Shown: positions 1-6,214, numbered from the stretch's first letter. The stretch: DNA of 9,318 bases from Bacteroidota bacterium (GCA_022564455.1 JADFLK010000057.1:1-9318); one strand, 5' to 3'. The notes: generated by a model not told the origin, from the sequence alone. Numbers and translations are program-made.

Positions 1-1
1 G

Positions 2-124
2 GTTGTTCACGCGGAAAATCCCGGCCCTTTGCCGGACGGTGAAATGCTGGTCACATTCGATGGCGATCCCGCAACTGCGACGGGTGGATTTGGAATAGAC
101 ATGCGGGTTTGCCGTTGTGTTTGA
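2..124 (+). pseudogene. 3' end of an upstream reading frame, probably the disrupted N-terminal part of the T9SS protein that follows
   Basis: From base 2 a frame with no start in the window runs to a TGA at 122-124. It reads VVHAENPGPLPDGEMLVTFD and continues through GDPATATGGFGIDM. The codons look like normal GC-rich coding sequence, while the frame used by the downstream gene carries a TAG at 96-98. The two open frames overlap only at 99-121. The downstream gene has no signal peptide, although T9SS cargo needs one. The simplest reading is that both are parts of one gene broken by a one-base change (one extra base, or two missing) in or near the overlap. Alternatively this is a separate gene ending here. 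The function of the fragment cannot be recognised from about 40 residues. Confidence 0.45.
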
Positions 125-836
125 TCCCCCTGCAGACGTTACTTGCACGCCAGTGAGCCCGCCCATTGACATCCCAGCCAGTGGTGGCAGCTACGTCTGG
201 GATATCTCTGTGACCAATAACGGTGCCACCAGCAAGACCTTTGACATTTGGATTAACATCGCCGGACCCGACGTAAGCGATACGAAGGGGCCAATTCCAA
301 GAATGCTCGCGGCAATTGCCAGCCTGTCGCACCCGTTGACCATGAATGTTCCCGACTTCGCGCCGGCGGATGCTTACACGCACACATGCAATGTGGGCGA
401 CTTCGTCACCACAACCATCGACGACAGGGACAACTTCGCCTGGACCAAATCGCCTCCGGATGGCTTCTTACCCGACGTGGTCTTGGCATGGAGCGCGGAT
501 GCCGAGATCGAGGCGCAGCTAGAGGGCCGCGCGAATGCAACCATTGATATCCCAGGCATGCACGTGCTCGAAGCCGCCTATCCCAACCCGTTCAACCCCA
601 GCGTAACAGTACCGTTTTCCATTCCCGAGGCCGCGCACGTGGAGATAGAACTCAACGACGTGCTGGGCCGGAAGGTGGCCGTTCTTGCCAATAGCTTGTT
701 CAACACGGGACGTCATACCCTTCGCTTCGACGGGTCGGGTATGGCGAGCGGCGTCTACGTGCTCCGCGCGGTGATTGAGCCAGAAGCGGGCGTGGCAGTG
801 CAAGCGTTCACCCAGCGGCTGACGTTGCTGAAGTGA
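117..836 (+). CDS. T9SS type A sorting-domain protein, C-terminal part (possibly frameshifted)
   Basis: The product is about 239 residues if read from the GTG at 117; its true N-terminus is doubtful. Residues about 5-110 resemble a beta-rich extracellular domain with a P-x-x-P-P-I-x-I-P-A-x-G-G-S-Y motif followed by VTNNGATSKTFDIWI. Residues about 152-239 form a typical C-terminal sorting domain: AAYPNPFNPSVTVPFSIP, then VEIELNDVLGRKVAVLAN, TGRHTLRFDGSGMASGVYVLR and a basic end in RLTLLK. In Bacteroidota and Rhodothermota this domain directs Sec-exported proteins through the type IX system and is then removed or anchored. No signal peptide precedes GTG 117, and the frame is closed by TAG at 96-98, which supports a frame break joining it to the fragment at 2-124. 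The cargo function is unknown. The sorting-domain call is firm; the start is not. Confidence 0.8.
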   Translation: MFDPPADVTCTPVSPPIDIPASGGSYVWDISVTNNGATSKTFDIWINIAGPDVSDTKGPIPRMLAAIASLSHPLTMNVPDFAPADAYTHTCNVGDFVTTTIDDRDNFAWTKSPPDGFLPDVVLAWSADAEIEAQLEGRANATIDIPGMHVLEAAYPNPFNPSVTVPFSIPEAAHVEIELNDVLGRKVAVLANSLFNTGRHTLRFDGSGMASGVYVLRAVIEPEAGVAVQAFTQRLTLLK

Positions 837-842
837 TTCCGA

Positions 843-895
843 CGTAGTCGGGATCATCCTGAGTGCCGCAGAGCGGGGCGAAGGATCTTGTGATG
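843..895. repeat. REP-like dispersed repeat downstream of the T9SS gene
   Basis: The segment reads CATCCTGAG, then a GC-rich spacer with GAGCGGGGCGAAGGATCT. This resembles a short motif (catcctgag-gcg-aaggatct) that I recall as dispersed in intergenic DNA of many GC-rich bacteria. ATCCT at 856-860 can pair with AGGAT at 882-886 to form an imperfect stem around a GC-rich loop. It starts a few bases after the stop codon at 836, a usual position for REP-like elements, and might act as a transcript end. The rest of the gap up to 1041 shows no convincing gene or promoter. Confidence 0.4.
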
Positions 896-1041
896 CGGCT
901 TCGAGGAGTGATCGCAACGGTATCTCGACTTCCATTGCGCTGGACGGCGTCTTGCGCGTTGGTACTATTGGGCCAGCAAGAAGATCGTGTCGCCGAGAAA
1001 CGCCAATCAGAGTACTTTCCATTCGCTCTTACTACGTGCGG

Positions 1042-2382
1042 ATGATTGTGCGAAACGTTACGTTGATCGCTGTTTTTCTTGTCGTCGGATGGTCTGCACC
1101 CGAACGTATCGTGGCGCCGCCCGGCCAGCCCGTTGCCGCTATCACTCCGGCCCCGGCTGAACCCGTTCGTGAGGCGCCGCCGCAGGCCAATCAGGATGTA
1201 AGCAAGGACGAGTTCTGGTCCGGGCTTCCACCCGGCATCGTGGATGGCCGGTCGCACTTCCCAGCCACCGATGTAACCGAGTGGACTCTGGCGAACGGCG
1301 CGCGCGTCGTTCTGCGGTCCTCGCGGTCGGAGCCTCGCCGCGTGTATCTCGTTGCTTATGCGCTCAGTGGTTTGGCTGAAGTCGATGATGTACGGGCAGT
1401 ATCGGCTGTTATCGCTGCGCACGCATCACGTGCGGGGATGAATCGGGGAGGCGTCCGCGTTGGGTCAAGCCTCATGGGAGATCTGGCCGTCGTAGTGGGC
1501 GACGCCTCCACCGAGTCGCTTGGAGAGTTGCTCGAACGGGCTACCGAGCACATGACGAGACTGGAATGGGCAGGGATGAACCCGACACTCGATCCACAAG
1601 ACGCGCTCTCGCTCTTGCTGAGCGGGCACCCTGAGACGGCGCTCGGCGCTACGTTCAATCCCGGCGAGGCCGCAGCGTTCTACGAGGCCCGCTTCGGTGA
1701 TCCACGACAGTTCACGTACATTCTTGTGGGGGATGTTCTTCCCGGTGAAGTCGAGAGGCAGGCCGCCAACATCTTGACTTCCGCGCGGCCCTCAATGCAG
1801 GCCGTGCTTGGCGCCTCCGAGCGCATCCGGCCGGCTCCGGCGCTAGATCGCGCAGCTGTCTGGACGATGCCCGAATACGGCCAACGGGCGTCGTTCCATC
1901 TGGGTTTTCGCACGTCCTTCCGAGCGAGCTACGACAACCTGGCCGGGCTGGAGATCCTCGCTGAACTCCTCAAACAACGCCTCGAAACCACAACCGGAAG
2001 AGACATTGACGTTGCCGTTACGATGGATTTCGACCACGACTTTGCCGAGCTACGGATGACGTCGAACGGTCCCGGCACTGACGGTGAAGGCTTCCGCAGC
2101 ATGGTGTTTGACGCCGTCCGGATGCTCCGTGCTAACGAGCCCACTACACGCCTACTTGTTTCAGCCCGTGCTGCTGTGCGTGCCGAGCATGAGCAGGCTA
2201 TACAAACCAACGCCGGATGGCTCAAGTGGCTGGTTCGTCTCTTTCGGTACGACCACGACACACGCGAAGCGCTCCGATTTGGCCAGCGGATTCGCGGCGT
2301 CTCGGCGATCCGCGTTCACGACCTCGCACGGTCCATCCTCGACCCGGATCGCTACGCGCTCGTAATCCAGCGCAGCGAATGA
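1042..2382 (+). CDS. Secreted M16-family (PqqL-like) protein, second-half type, no catalytic motif
   Basis: The product is 446 residues from the ATG at 1042. This start is preferred over the GTG at 952 because it gives an N-terminus like a signal peptide (MIVRNVTLIAVFLVVGWSA), followed by a Pro/Ala-rich linker (about 24-50). Residues about 78-245 resemble the third domain of PqqL-type M16 zinc proteases: TEWTLANGARVVLRSS, then AAFYEARFGDPRQFTYILVGD. Residues about 270-445 resemble the fourth domain (ASFHLGFRTSF, LAGLEILAELLKQRLE, DPDRYALVIQ). No HxxEH zinc motif is present, as expected for the inactive half of an M16 protease. Full PqqL-type proteins are about 900 residues, so about half is missing. 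In two-subunit M16 systems an inactive half pairs with an active one; no partner lies in this window. Export to the periplasm is inferred. No recognisable Shine-Dalgarno precedes the start. Confidence 0.7.
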   Translation: MIVRNVTLIAVFLVVGWSAPERIVAPPGQPVAAITPAPAEPVREAPPQANQDVSKDEFWSGLPPGIVDGRSHFPATDVTEWTLANGARVVLRSSRSEPRRVYLVAYALSGLAEVDDVRAVSAVIAAHASRAGMNRGGVRVGSSLMGDLAVVVGDASTESLGELLERATEHMTRLEWAGMNPTLDPQDALSLLLSGHPETALGATFNPGEAAAFYEARFGDPRQFTYILVGDVLPGEVERQAANILTSARPSMQAVLGASERIRPAPALDRAAVWTMPEYGQRASFHLGFRTSFRASYDNLAGLEILAELLKQRLETTTGRDIDVAVTMDFDHDFAELRMTSNGPGTDGEGFRSMVFDAVRMLRANEPTTRLLVSARAAVRAEHEQAIQTNAGWLKWLVRLFRYDHDTREALRFGQRIRGVSAIRVHDLARSILDPDRYALVIQRSE

Positions 2383-2386
2383 GTTA

Positions 2387-2545
2387 GGAGGCTGTTGAAA
2401 ATCCGACCTACCTGCAGCGACGCCTCTCGGCAAATCTCTACGTTGCGAAAATCTCAACGAATCACCGATTCGCCTGCGATTTCACGCCCTGGCCTCGGCC
2501 AAGATTCGCGCGCCTCGCATACAGAGTAACATTTCAACAGTCTCC
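2387..2545. mobile_element. Short inverted-repeat element without a gene (MITE-like), member 1
   Basis: GGAGGCTGTTGAAA at 2387-2400 and TTTCAACAGTCTCC at 2532-2545 are inverted repeats matching at 13 of 14 bases. They bound 159 bp that hold no credible reading frame. The first 49 bases (2388-2436) match the right end of the element at 6043-6214 read on the other strand. Shared blocks at the same spacing are GAGGCTGTTGAAAA, ACCTACCT and GCAAATC. This looks like a non-autonomous derivative of an insertion sequence, or a decayed remnant. No target duplication is visible: TTAG lies on the left and CCCA on the right. It starts 4 bases after the stop of the M16 gene and ends 56 bases before the TPM operon. 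Confidence 0.6.
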
Positions 2546-2555
2546 CCAGGCGATG

Positions 2556-2563
2556 TACCTTTA
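2556..2563 (+). promoter_or_regulatory. Possible -7 promoter element of the TPM operon
   Basis: TACCTTTA resembles the Bacteroidota -7 consensus TAnnTTTG, with only the last base differing. It lies 38 bases before the ATG of the first TPM gene and just outside the right end of the 2387-2545 element. No clear -33 TTTG lies about 20 bases upstream, so this is a weak call. If real, the upstream half of the promoter would fall inside the mobile element. Confidence 0.25.
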
Positions 2564-2565
2564 AG

Positions 2566-2576
2566 GTGTTGAACAC
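2566..2576. promoter_or_regulatory. Perfect palindrome, candidate operator before the TPM operon
   Basis: GTGTTGAACAC is a perfect inverted repeat with 5-bp arms around a central base. It lies 2 bases after the possible -7 element and 25 bases before the ATG at 2602. That is a suitable place for a repressor site, but an 11-bp palindrome can also arise by chance. Confidence 0.25.
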
Positions 2577-2601
2577 AGTATCGAAACTCGCACGGTGTTT
2601 T

Positions 2602-3264
2602 ATGAGCAAGCCCATCCTTTCCAAAGCCGACCAGGAGCGCATCCGCGAGGCCGTTGACCATGCCGAAACGCAGACGGCCGGCGAGATCGTCCCTTACATC
2701 ATCAACCGCAGCGGACGCTACGAGATTGCACTCTGGCGCGGAGGCGCACTCGGCGCGCTGGTCGCAGGAGCTATCGGTTTGCTCATCGCGTGGCTGTACA
2801 ATGGCTGGGGGCTCGGCTGGCTGTATTCGGCATGGGGAATGGCGTTGGTGATGTCGCTCGGCGGCGTACTTGCCGCGTTGCTGGTTGGTGCGATTCCCTC
2901 TTTGCGGCGGTGGATGGCCGGGCCGGGCCGGGTGGCCCAGCGTGTGCATCGGCGGGCGGAGGCCGCGTTTCTCGAAGAGGAGGTCTTCCAGACGCGCGAC
3001 CGCACCGGCATCCTGCTTTTTGTGTCGTTATTCGAGCACCGGATCGAGATAATCGGGGACGCGGGCATCAACAAGGCCGTAGCGCAGGAGGACTGGGAGG
3101 ATATCGTCCATCGTATCCGCACCGGCATCAAGCAGGGGAAATTTGCCGACGGCCTCGTCGACGCCATCAAGATGTGCGGCGACCTGCTGCACCGTAGCGG
3201 CGTCGGCATCCGCGACGACGACGAGGACGAACTCTCCGACGAAGTACGTATCCGCACCGAGTAA
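2602..3264 (+). CDS. TPM-domain integral membrane protein (COG3762 type)
   Basis: The product is 220 residues from the ATG at 2602. An in-frame GTG at 2566 would add 12 residues but lies inside the palindrome, so the ATG is preferred. The first part of a TPM (TLP18.3/Psb32/MOLO-1) fold is at about 5-35 (ADQERIREAVDHAETQTAGE). It is interrupted by two hydrophobic helices at about 46-66 and 74-100. The fold resumes at about 118-198, with RAEAAFLEEEVFQTRDRTG, ILLFVSLFEHRIEIIGDAGI and QGKFADGLVDAIKMCGDLL. This split arrangement is characteristic of the COG3762 group, and the cytoplasmic location of the domain is inferred. The tail is very acidic (RDDDEDELSDE). The group's function is not settled; such genes often sit beside lemA and COG1512 genes. 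It is the first gene of a three-gene operon and is followed by the next ATG after 3 bases. Confidence 0.85.
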   Translation: MSKPILSKADQERIREAVDHAETQTAGEIVPYIINRSGRYEIALWRGGALGALVAGAIGLLIAWLYNGWGLGWLYSAWGMALVMSLGGVLAALLVGAIPSLRRWMAGPGRVAQRVHRRAEAAFLEEEVFQTRDRTGILLFVSLFEHRIEIIGDAGINKAVAQEDWEDIVHRIRTGIKQGKFADGLVDAIKMCGDLLHRSGVGIRDDDEDELSDEVRIRTE

Positions 3265-3267
3265 ACG

Positions 3268-4347
3268 ATGCGCGTTGTTCTCATCTTCAGCCTGCTCCTT
3301 CTGGCACAGCCCACGTTCGCGCAGCCCGAAGTGCCGGCGGAGGGTCGCTGGGTAACTGATCTTGCCGATTTGCTGGATGAGAGCATGGAGCAGATCATCA
3401 CGGAGCTGCTCGTCGCTCATCAGGACTCAACCACGAATCAGGTGGTGGTGGTTACGGTTCCATCATTGCAGGGGGGTGCCATCGAGCCGTACGCGCGGCG
3501 CATCTTCAACACGTGGGGTGTGGGGCAAGAGGGCCGAAACGACGGGGTGCTGCTGCTCATCGCCCGCGATGACCGCGAGTTACGTATCGAAGTAGGGCTG
3601 GGGCTGGAAGCCACGCTGACGGACTCCGAGGCCGGACGGATCATCCGTAACGTCATCGTCCCGCAATTCCGCAACGGCGATTTCGAGGCAGGAATTCTCG
3701 CAGGTGCGATAGTCATCATCGCCGAGTTGGAGAAGGCGCCGGGCGAGAAACCTGTTGGTGCTACGGCTCCGCTCACCTTTTCTCGCCGACGATTCGACAG
3801 CGACTCGATCTTCGCCTTCTTTGTCTCGCTTGTGGCTCTGTTCGTTGCGTTCTGGATGGGCCGAGGCTGGATCACCAGGACGGGCGGTTTCTCTCAATCG
3901 AGGCGGATTCTAAGCTTCATCCTTCGGTCTATACTCGCTGCGCCGGCGCTCGGCCTGTTTCTCTTTCTCATCGTTCCGGTGATGAAGCAATGGACGGGCT
4001 TTGGCCGCTACGAGTGGTGGCCAGGCATCAAATGGGGCATTCTTATCTGGCCTCTCCTCGTTCTTTTGATGGAATGGCGCGTAGCCGCATCTCCCCTCTG
4101 GCAGCGGTTTCGGAAGACGCAGACCTACGTCGAGGCGGAGAAAACGAAGGCGCGGAAATCGGGTAAGAAGGTGTTTATCCAATCGTTCGGTAGGTCGTTC
4201 TGGTTCGATGGCCGCGCACCGGTTTCGTCAGGCTCGTCGTATAGTGGCGGTTCGTCTTTCAGCAGTTCGTCGTCGTTCAGTTCGTCGAGCAGCTTCAGCG
4301 GAGGAGGTGGATTCTCCGGCGGCGGCGGAGCGTCGGGAAGTTGGTAA
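3268..4347 (+). CDS. Exported TPM-domain protein with three membrane helices and Gly/Ser tail (YgcG-like, COG1512), copy 1
   Basis: The product is 359 residues. A signal peptide (about 1-18, MRVVLIFSLLLLAQPTFA) precedes a TPM domain at about 25-155. The domain shows NQVVVVTVPSLQGG, ARRIFNTWGVG, NDGVLLLIARDDRELRIEVG, the core EAGRIIRNVIVPQFRNGDFE and GILAGAIVII. Hydrophobic helices follow at about 180-198, 218-238 and 254-271, then a basic stretch (KTKARKSGKK). From about 319 a Ser/Gly-rich tail ends in GGGGASGSW. The TPM domain should lie outside the cytoplasmic membrane; the tail's location is uncertain. The family has been linked to membrane-protein maintenance (TLP18.3/Psb32 in photosystem II repair), but the bacterial role is unknown. 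The start is 3 bases after the stop of the upstream TPM gene, so translational coupling is likely. The next gene is a tandem paralogue. Confidence 0.87.
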   Translation: MRVVLIFSLLLLAQPTFAQPEVPAEGRWVTDLADLLDESMEQIITELLVAHQDSTTNQVVVVTVPSLQGGAIEPYARRIFNTWGVGQEGRNDGVLLLIARDDRELRIEVGLGLEATLTDSEAGRIIRNVIVPQFRNGDFEAGILAGAIVIIAELEKAPGEKPVGATAPLTFSRRRFDSDSIFAFFVSLVALFVAFWMGRGWITRTGGFSQSRRILSFILRSILAAPALGLFLFLIVPVMKQWTGFGRYEWWPGIKWGILIWPLLVLLMEWRVAASPLWQRFRKTQTYVEAEKTKARKSGKKVFIQSFGRSFWFDGRAPVSSGSSYSGGSSFSSSSSFSSSSSFSGGGGFSGGGGASGSW

Positions 4348-4348
4348 A

Positions 4349-5287
4349 ATGCGTCTGGCACTTTCCATCCTGCTTTTTCTGTTCAGCTTCGGTGCCTCTG
4401 CGCAGGGAGTGCCAGCGCTAATCGGTCGCGTCGTGGACAACGCCGAGATCCTGTCGCCGCAGGCGGAGGCCGCAATCACCCTCCTTCTTGAGAACCACGA
4501 GCAGGAGACGTCCAACCAGGTAGCCGTGCTCACAATCCCCACGCTGGGCGGCGAATCCGTCGAGTCCTATGCCAACCGAGTATTCAGAGCGTGGGGCCTG
4601 GGCCGGGCGGATGTGAACAATGGCGTGCTCCTGCTCATCGCGAAAAGCGATCGTGAGTTGCGCATCGAGGTGGGCTACGGGCTTGAAGGCCGCCTTACCG
4701 ACGCCGAGGCGGGGCGGATCATCCGCAACGTGATCGTACCGATGTTTCGCGCCGACGACTTCGAGGGTGGCACGCTGGCCGGGGCCAGGGCCATCATCGG
4801 AACTATCGAGGGCACCTATAACCCTCCCGAGGGTGGTGGAGGCAATGGAGACGAATTTCCCTGGTGGGTAGGGCTCATCTTCCTTTTTAGCCACGGTCTC
4901 CTTCCGATGTTTGTCGGGATCCGCGCTCTCGTAAATCCGCCCGTTGGCCGCTACTTCACCTTCGTCTTCACACTGTGCTTCATCGCGCCAATGGTGTTCA
5001 TCTTCGGAGGCTTGGTGTTTGGGGAGGCTGGTATGAGGGCCGGCGTGGGCTTCATGGTACTATACCTCCTCGGCTATATTCTTGCCGACGTCTACATGAA
5101 CCGCACGCCGAAGTGGCAGGACATCCGGAAGCAGGTCCGCGCGGCACAGAAGAAGGGCACGTCCACCAGGATCGATGCGGGCTGGATCTCCTTTTCCGCA
5201 GGCGGCTCGTCCTCTTCTGGTGGCGGTGGAGGGTTCAGCGGTGGCGGCGGATCGTCAGGCGGCGGAGGTGCGTCGGGGGGATGGTAA
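4349..5287 (+). CDS. Exported TPM-domain protein with three membrane helices and Gly-rich tail (YgcG-like, COG1512), copy 2
   Basis: The product is 312 residues from the ATG at 4349, one base after the previous stop. A longer in-frame reading from 4208 would overlap the previous gene with an arginine-rich stretch and bury the signal peptide, so it is rejected. The signal peptide is about 1-18 (MRLALSILLFLFSFGASA). The TPM domain at about 22-155 shows NQVAVLTIPTLGGES, NGVLLLIAKSDRELRIEVG and EAGRIIRNVIVPMFRADDFE. Hydrophobic helices are at about 171-192, 203-222 and 231-248. The Gly/Ser-rich tail (about 284-312) ends in GGGGASGGW. It clearly resembles the upstream gene through the TPM domain and at the extreme C-terminus, while the membrane region has diverged. 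This indicates an old tandem duplication. The two products probably act in the same envelope process, perhaps with the upstream membrane TPM protein. Confidence 0.87.
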   Translation: MRLALSILLFLFSFGASAQGVPALIGRVVDNAEILSPQAEAAITLLLENHEQETSNQVAVLTIPTLGGESVESYANRVFRAWGLGRADVNNGVLLLIAKSDRELRIEVGYGLEGRLTDAEAGRIIRNVIVPMFRADDFEGGTLAGARAIIGTIEGTYNPPEGGGGNGDEFPWWVGLIFLFSHGLLPMFVGIRALVNPPVGRYFTFVFTLCFIAPMVFIFGGLVFGEAGMRAGVGFMVLYLLGYILADVYMNRTPKWQDIRKQVRAAQKKGTSTRIDAGWISFSAGGSSSSGGGGGFSGGGGSSGGGGASGGW

Positions 5288-5291
5288 AGGA

Positions 5292-5344
5292 TCGTTCTTC
5301 GATTTCCTTGCTTAGCACTTTGGAAAGCGAAGTACCAAGAACGA
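5292..5344. terminator. Inverted repeats in the convergent gap, possible transcript end
   Basis: TCGTTCTT at 5292-5299 is the exact inverse of AAGAACGA at 5337-5344. GCTTAG at 5310-5315 also pairs with CTAAGC at 5349-5354, but the two pairings cross rather than nest. The gap separates the + strand TPM operon from the - strand VOC gene, so both transcripts should end here. There is no GC-rich stem with a U-run, so a standard intrinsic terminator is not supported. Confidence 0.25.
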
Positions 5345-5364
5345 AGTCCTAAGCACTACCTCTT

Positions 5365-5811
5365 TCAGCATTCCCCAAGTGGCTGAACCCGCAGTACGAT
5401 GCCATCGGTGTCCTCGAAGAGGAGGGAGTCGCCGCTGACGCGGTAGGGATGTTCGTGCGTATCGAGACGGGCGCGGAGCAATTGCCACGAGCGGCGCGGC
5501 AGGCTGAAGCCAAGCTGGCTCACATTCGTCGGTGCTTCGATGCTCGCATCGGCCTCGACGAGTTCGAGCACATCGCGGTCCTCGGCATCCACCAGAATGG
5601 CGTGCAGGCGGCTGGGGTCGGTCGGGTCGAGTTCAACGGTGCGCAGCGACAGGCCAAGCGTGGACACGTAGAAGTCCAGTGCTTTCTCGAACTGCGTGGT
5701 ACTCACGCAAACGTGGTTGAGCCAGATCGTGGACGACGGCCGGCGAAGGGCACGCTCGGCGAGGTACTCGTGGGAGATTTTCCGGCGGGAGAGGGAAGGG
5801 AGAAAGGCCAT
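5365..5811 (-). CDS. VOC-superfamily (glyoxalase/bleomycin-resistance fold) protein
   Basis: The product is 148 residues from the ATG at 5811. An upstream in-frame GTG start at 5895 adds 28 residues without family resemblance. After about 28 basic residues, the first beta-alpha-beta-beta-beta module is at about 30-87: WLNHVCVSTTQFEKALDFYV, then LGLSLRTVE, and LHAILVDAEDRDVLELVEA. The second is at about 97-144 (QLGFSLPRRSW, DSLLFEDTDGIVLRVQP). In metal-dependent VOC enzymes each module gives a His or Gln and a Glu. Here H33 and E83 fit the first module. The second has Gln at the first position (Q99) but Arg instead of Glu near its end (VLRVQ), so the metal site may be incomplete. The substrate is unknown. 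The gene is transcribed towards the TPM operon. Its 5' side faces about 230 bp of unassigned DNA and then the 6043-6214 element. Confidence 0.8.
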   Translation of the reverse strand: MAFLPSLSRRKISHEYLAERALRRPSSTIWLNHVCVSTTQFEKALDFYVSTLGLSLRTVELDPTDPSRLHAILVDAEDRDVLELVEADASIEAPTNVSQLGFSLPRRSWQLLRARLDTHEHPYRVSGDSLLFEDTDGIVLRVQPLGEC

Positions 5812-6042
5812 GAATGGAAGGGAGTGTGCAGGGAAGCGGCGATTAAACGACTGGCGTGGGTGAGCCGCGTGATTGACTGTCCTCCCTCTTTTCACAGTCT
5901 GTGCCAGAGGAGAGAGCCGCTTTTTACCTCGCTCTCGCGTAATGCCGACGCACGATTCGGCGGATATGATGCTGCTGCTGCACAGAACAGCAGTTCTGCG
6001 TCTCGCTTCGGAAAGCAGCTACCGCATGGGCAATGCAGCTAG
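5812..6042. other. Gap upstream of the VOC gene, no gene seen
   Basis: No credible coding region is visible on either strand. The only structure noted is a small hairpin near 5980-6000, CAGAAC and GTTCTG around an AGCA loop, next to a CTG-rich run. A promoter for the VOC gene should lie here on the - strand, but no good TAnnTTTG box was found. Together with the 6043-6214 element this makes about 400 bp without a gene. Confidence 0.5.
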
Positions 6043-6214
6043 GAGTCTGTCGGACTCAGGGGTTCGTGACGAGGCAGGCGGGAAATCGAGAGCAGTTTTT
6101 TCGATCTTTTGAGTTGCATCCCGCAAACCTGCGGGACGTGACGATAAAGATTGGGGGAATGGGCTGATTTGCTGCCGCTGCCGCAGTAGGTAGGTGGAGT
6201 TTTTCAACAGCCTC
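6043..6214. mobile_element. Short inverted-repeat element without a gene (MITE-like), member 2, flanked by CTAG
   Basis: The left end is GAGTCTGTCGGACTC at 6043-6057. The right end, read on the other strand, is GAGGCTGTTGAAAA from 6214. The ends share GAG-CTGT-G (8 of the first 10 bases). CTAG flanks both sides (6039-6042 and 6215-6218), as expected for a 4-bp target duplication. The last 49 bases (6166-6214) match the first 49 of the 2387-2545 element. Inside are a perfect 6-bp stem, TCCCGC with GCGGGA at 6119-6136, and AT-rich runs, but no transposase or other credible gene. CTAG agrees with the YTAR-type targets known for part of the IS5 family; assignment to that family is only a guess. 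Confidence 0.6.

Noticed and set aside
952..1041. Longer start for the M16-like protein
   Set aside because: The extra 30 residues are Arg-rich and precede a signal-peptide-like N-terminus that begins at the ATG at 1042.
519..1422. Minus-strand open frames opposite the T9SS and M16 genes
   Set aside because: They run antisense to recognisable proteins and translate the intergenic repeat; the composition is typical of GC-rich shadow frames.
2388..2544. Target-site duplication around the first element
   Set aside because: The left flank is TTAG and the right flank is CCCA, so no duplication can be claimed, although TTAG alone would fit a YTAR target.
4220..4345. TCG/AGC-rich and GGN-rich stretches as a possible tandem repeat or CRISPR-like array
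   Set aside because: They encode the Ser/Gly tail of the TPM protein. The periodicity is that of codons, with no regular spacer pattern.
4208..4348. Upstream extension of the second YgcG-like gene
   Set aside because: It would overlap the previous gene's Ser/Gly tail and yield an Arg-rich stretch before a perfect signal peptide at 4349.
5449..6042. 197-residue open frame on the + strand opposite the VOC gene
   Set aside because: It is mostly antisense to a VOC coding sequence and has no family resemblance of its own.
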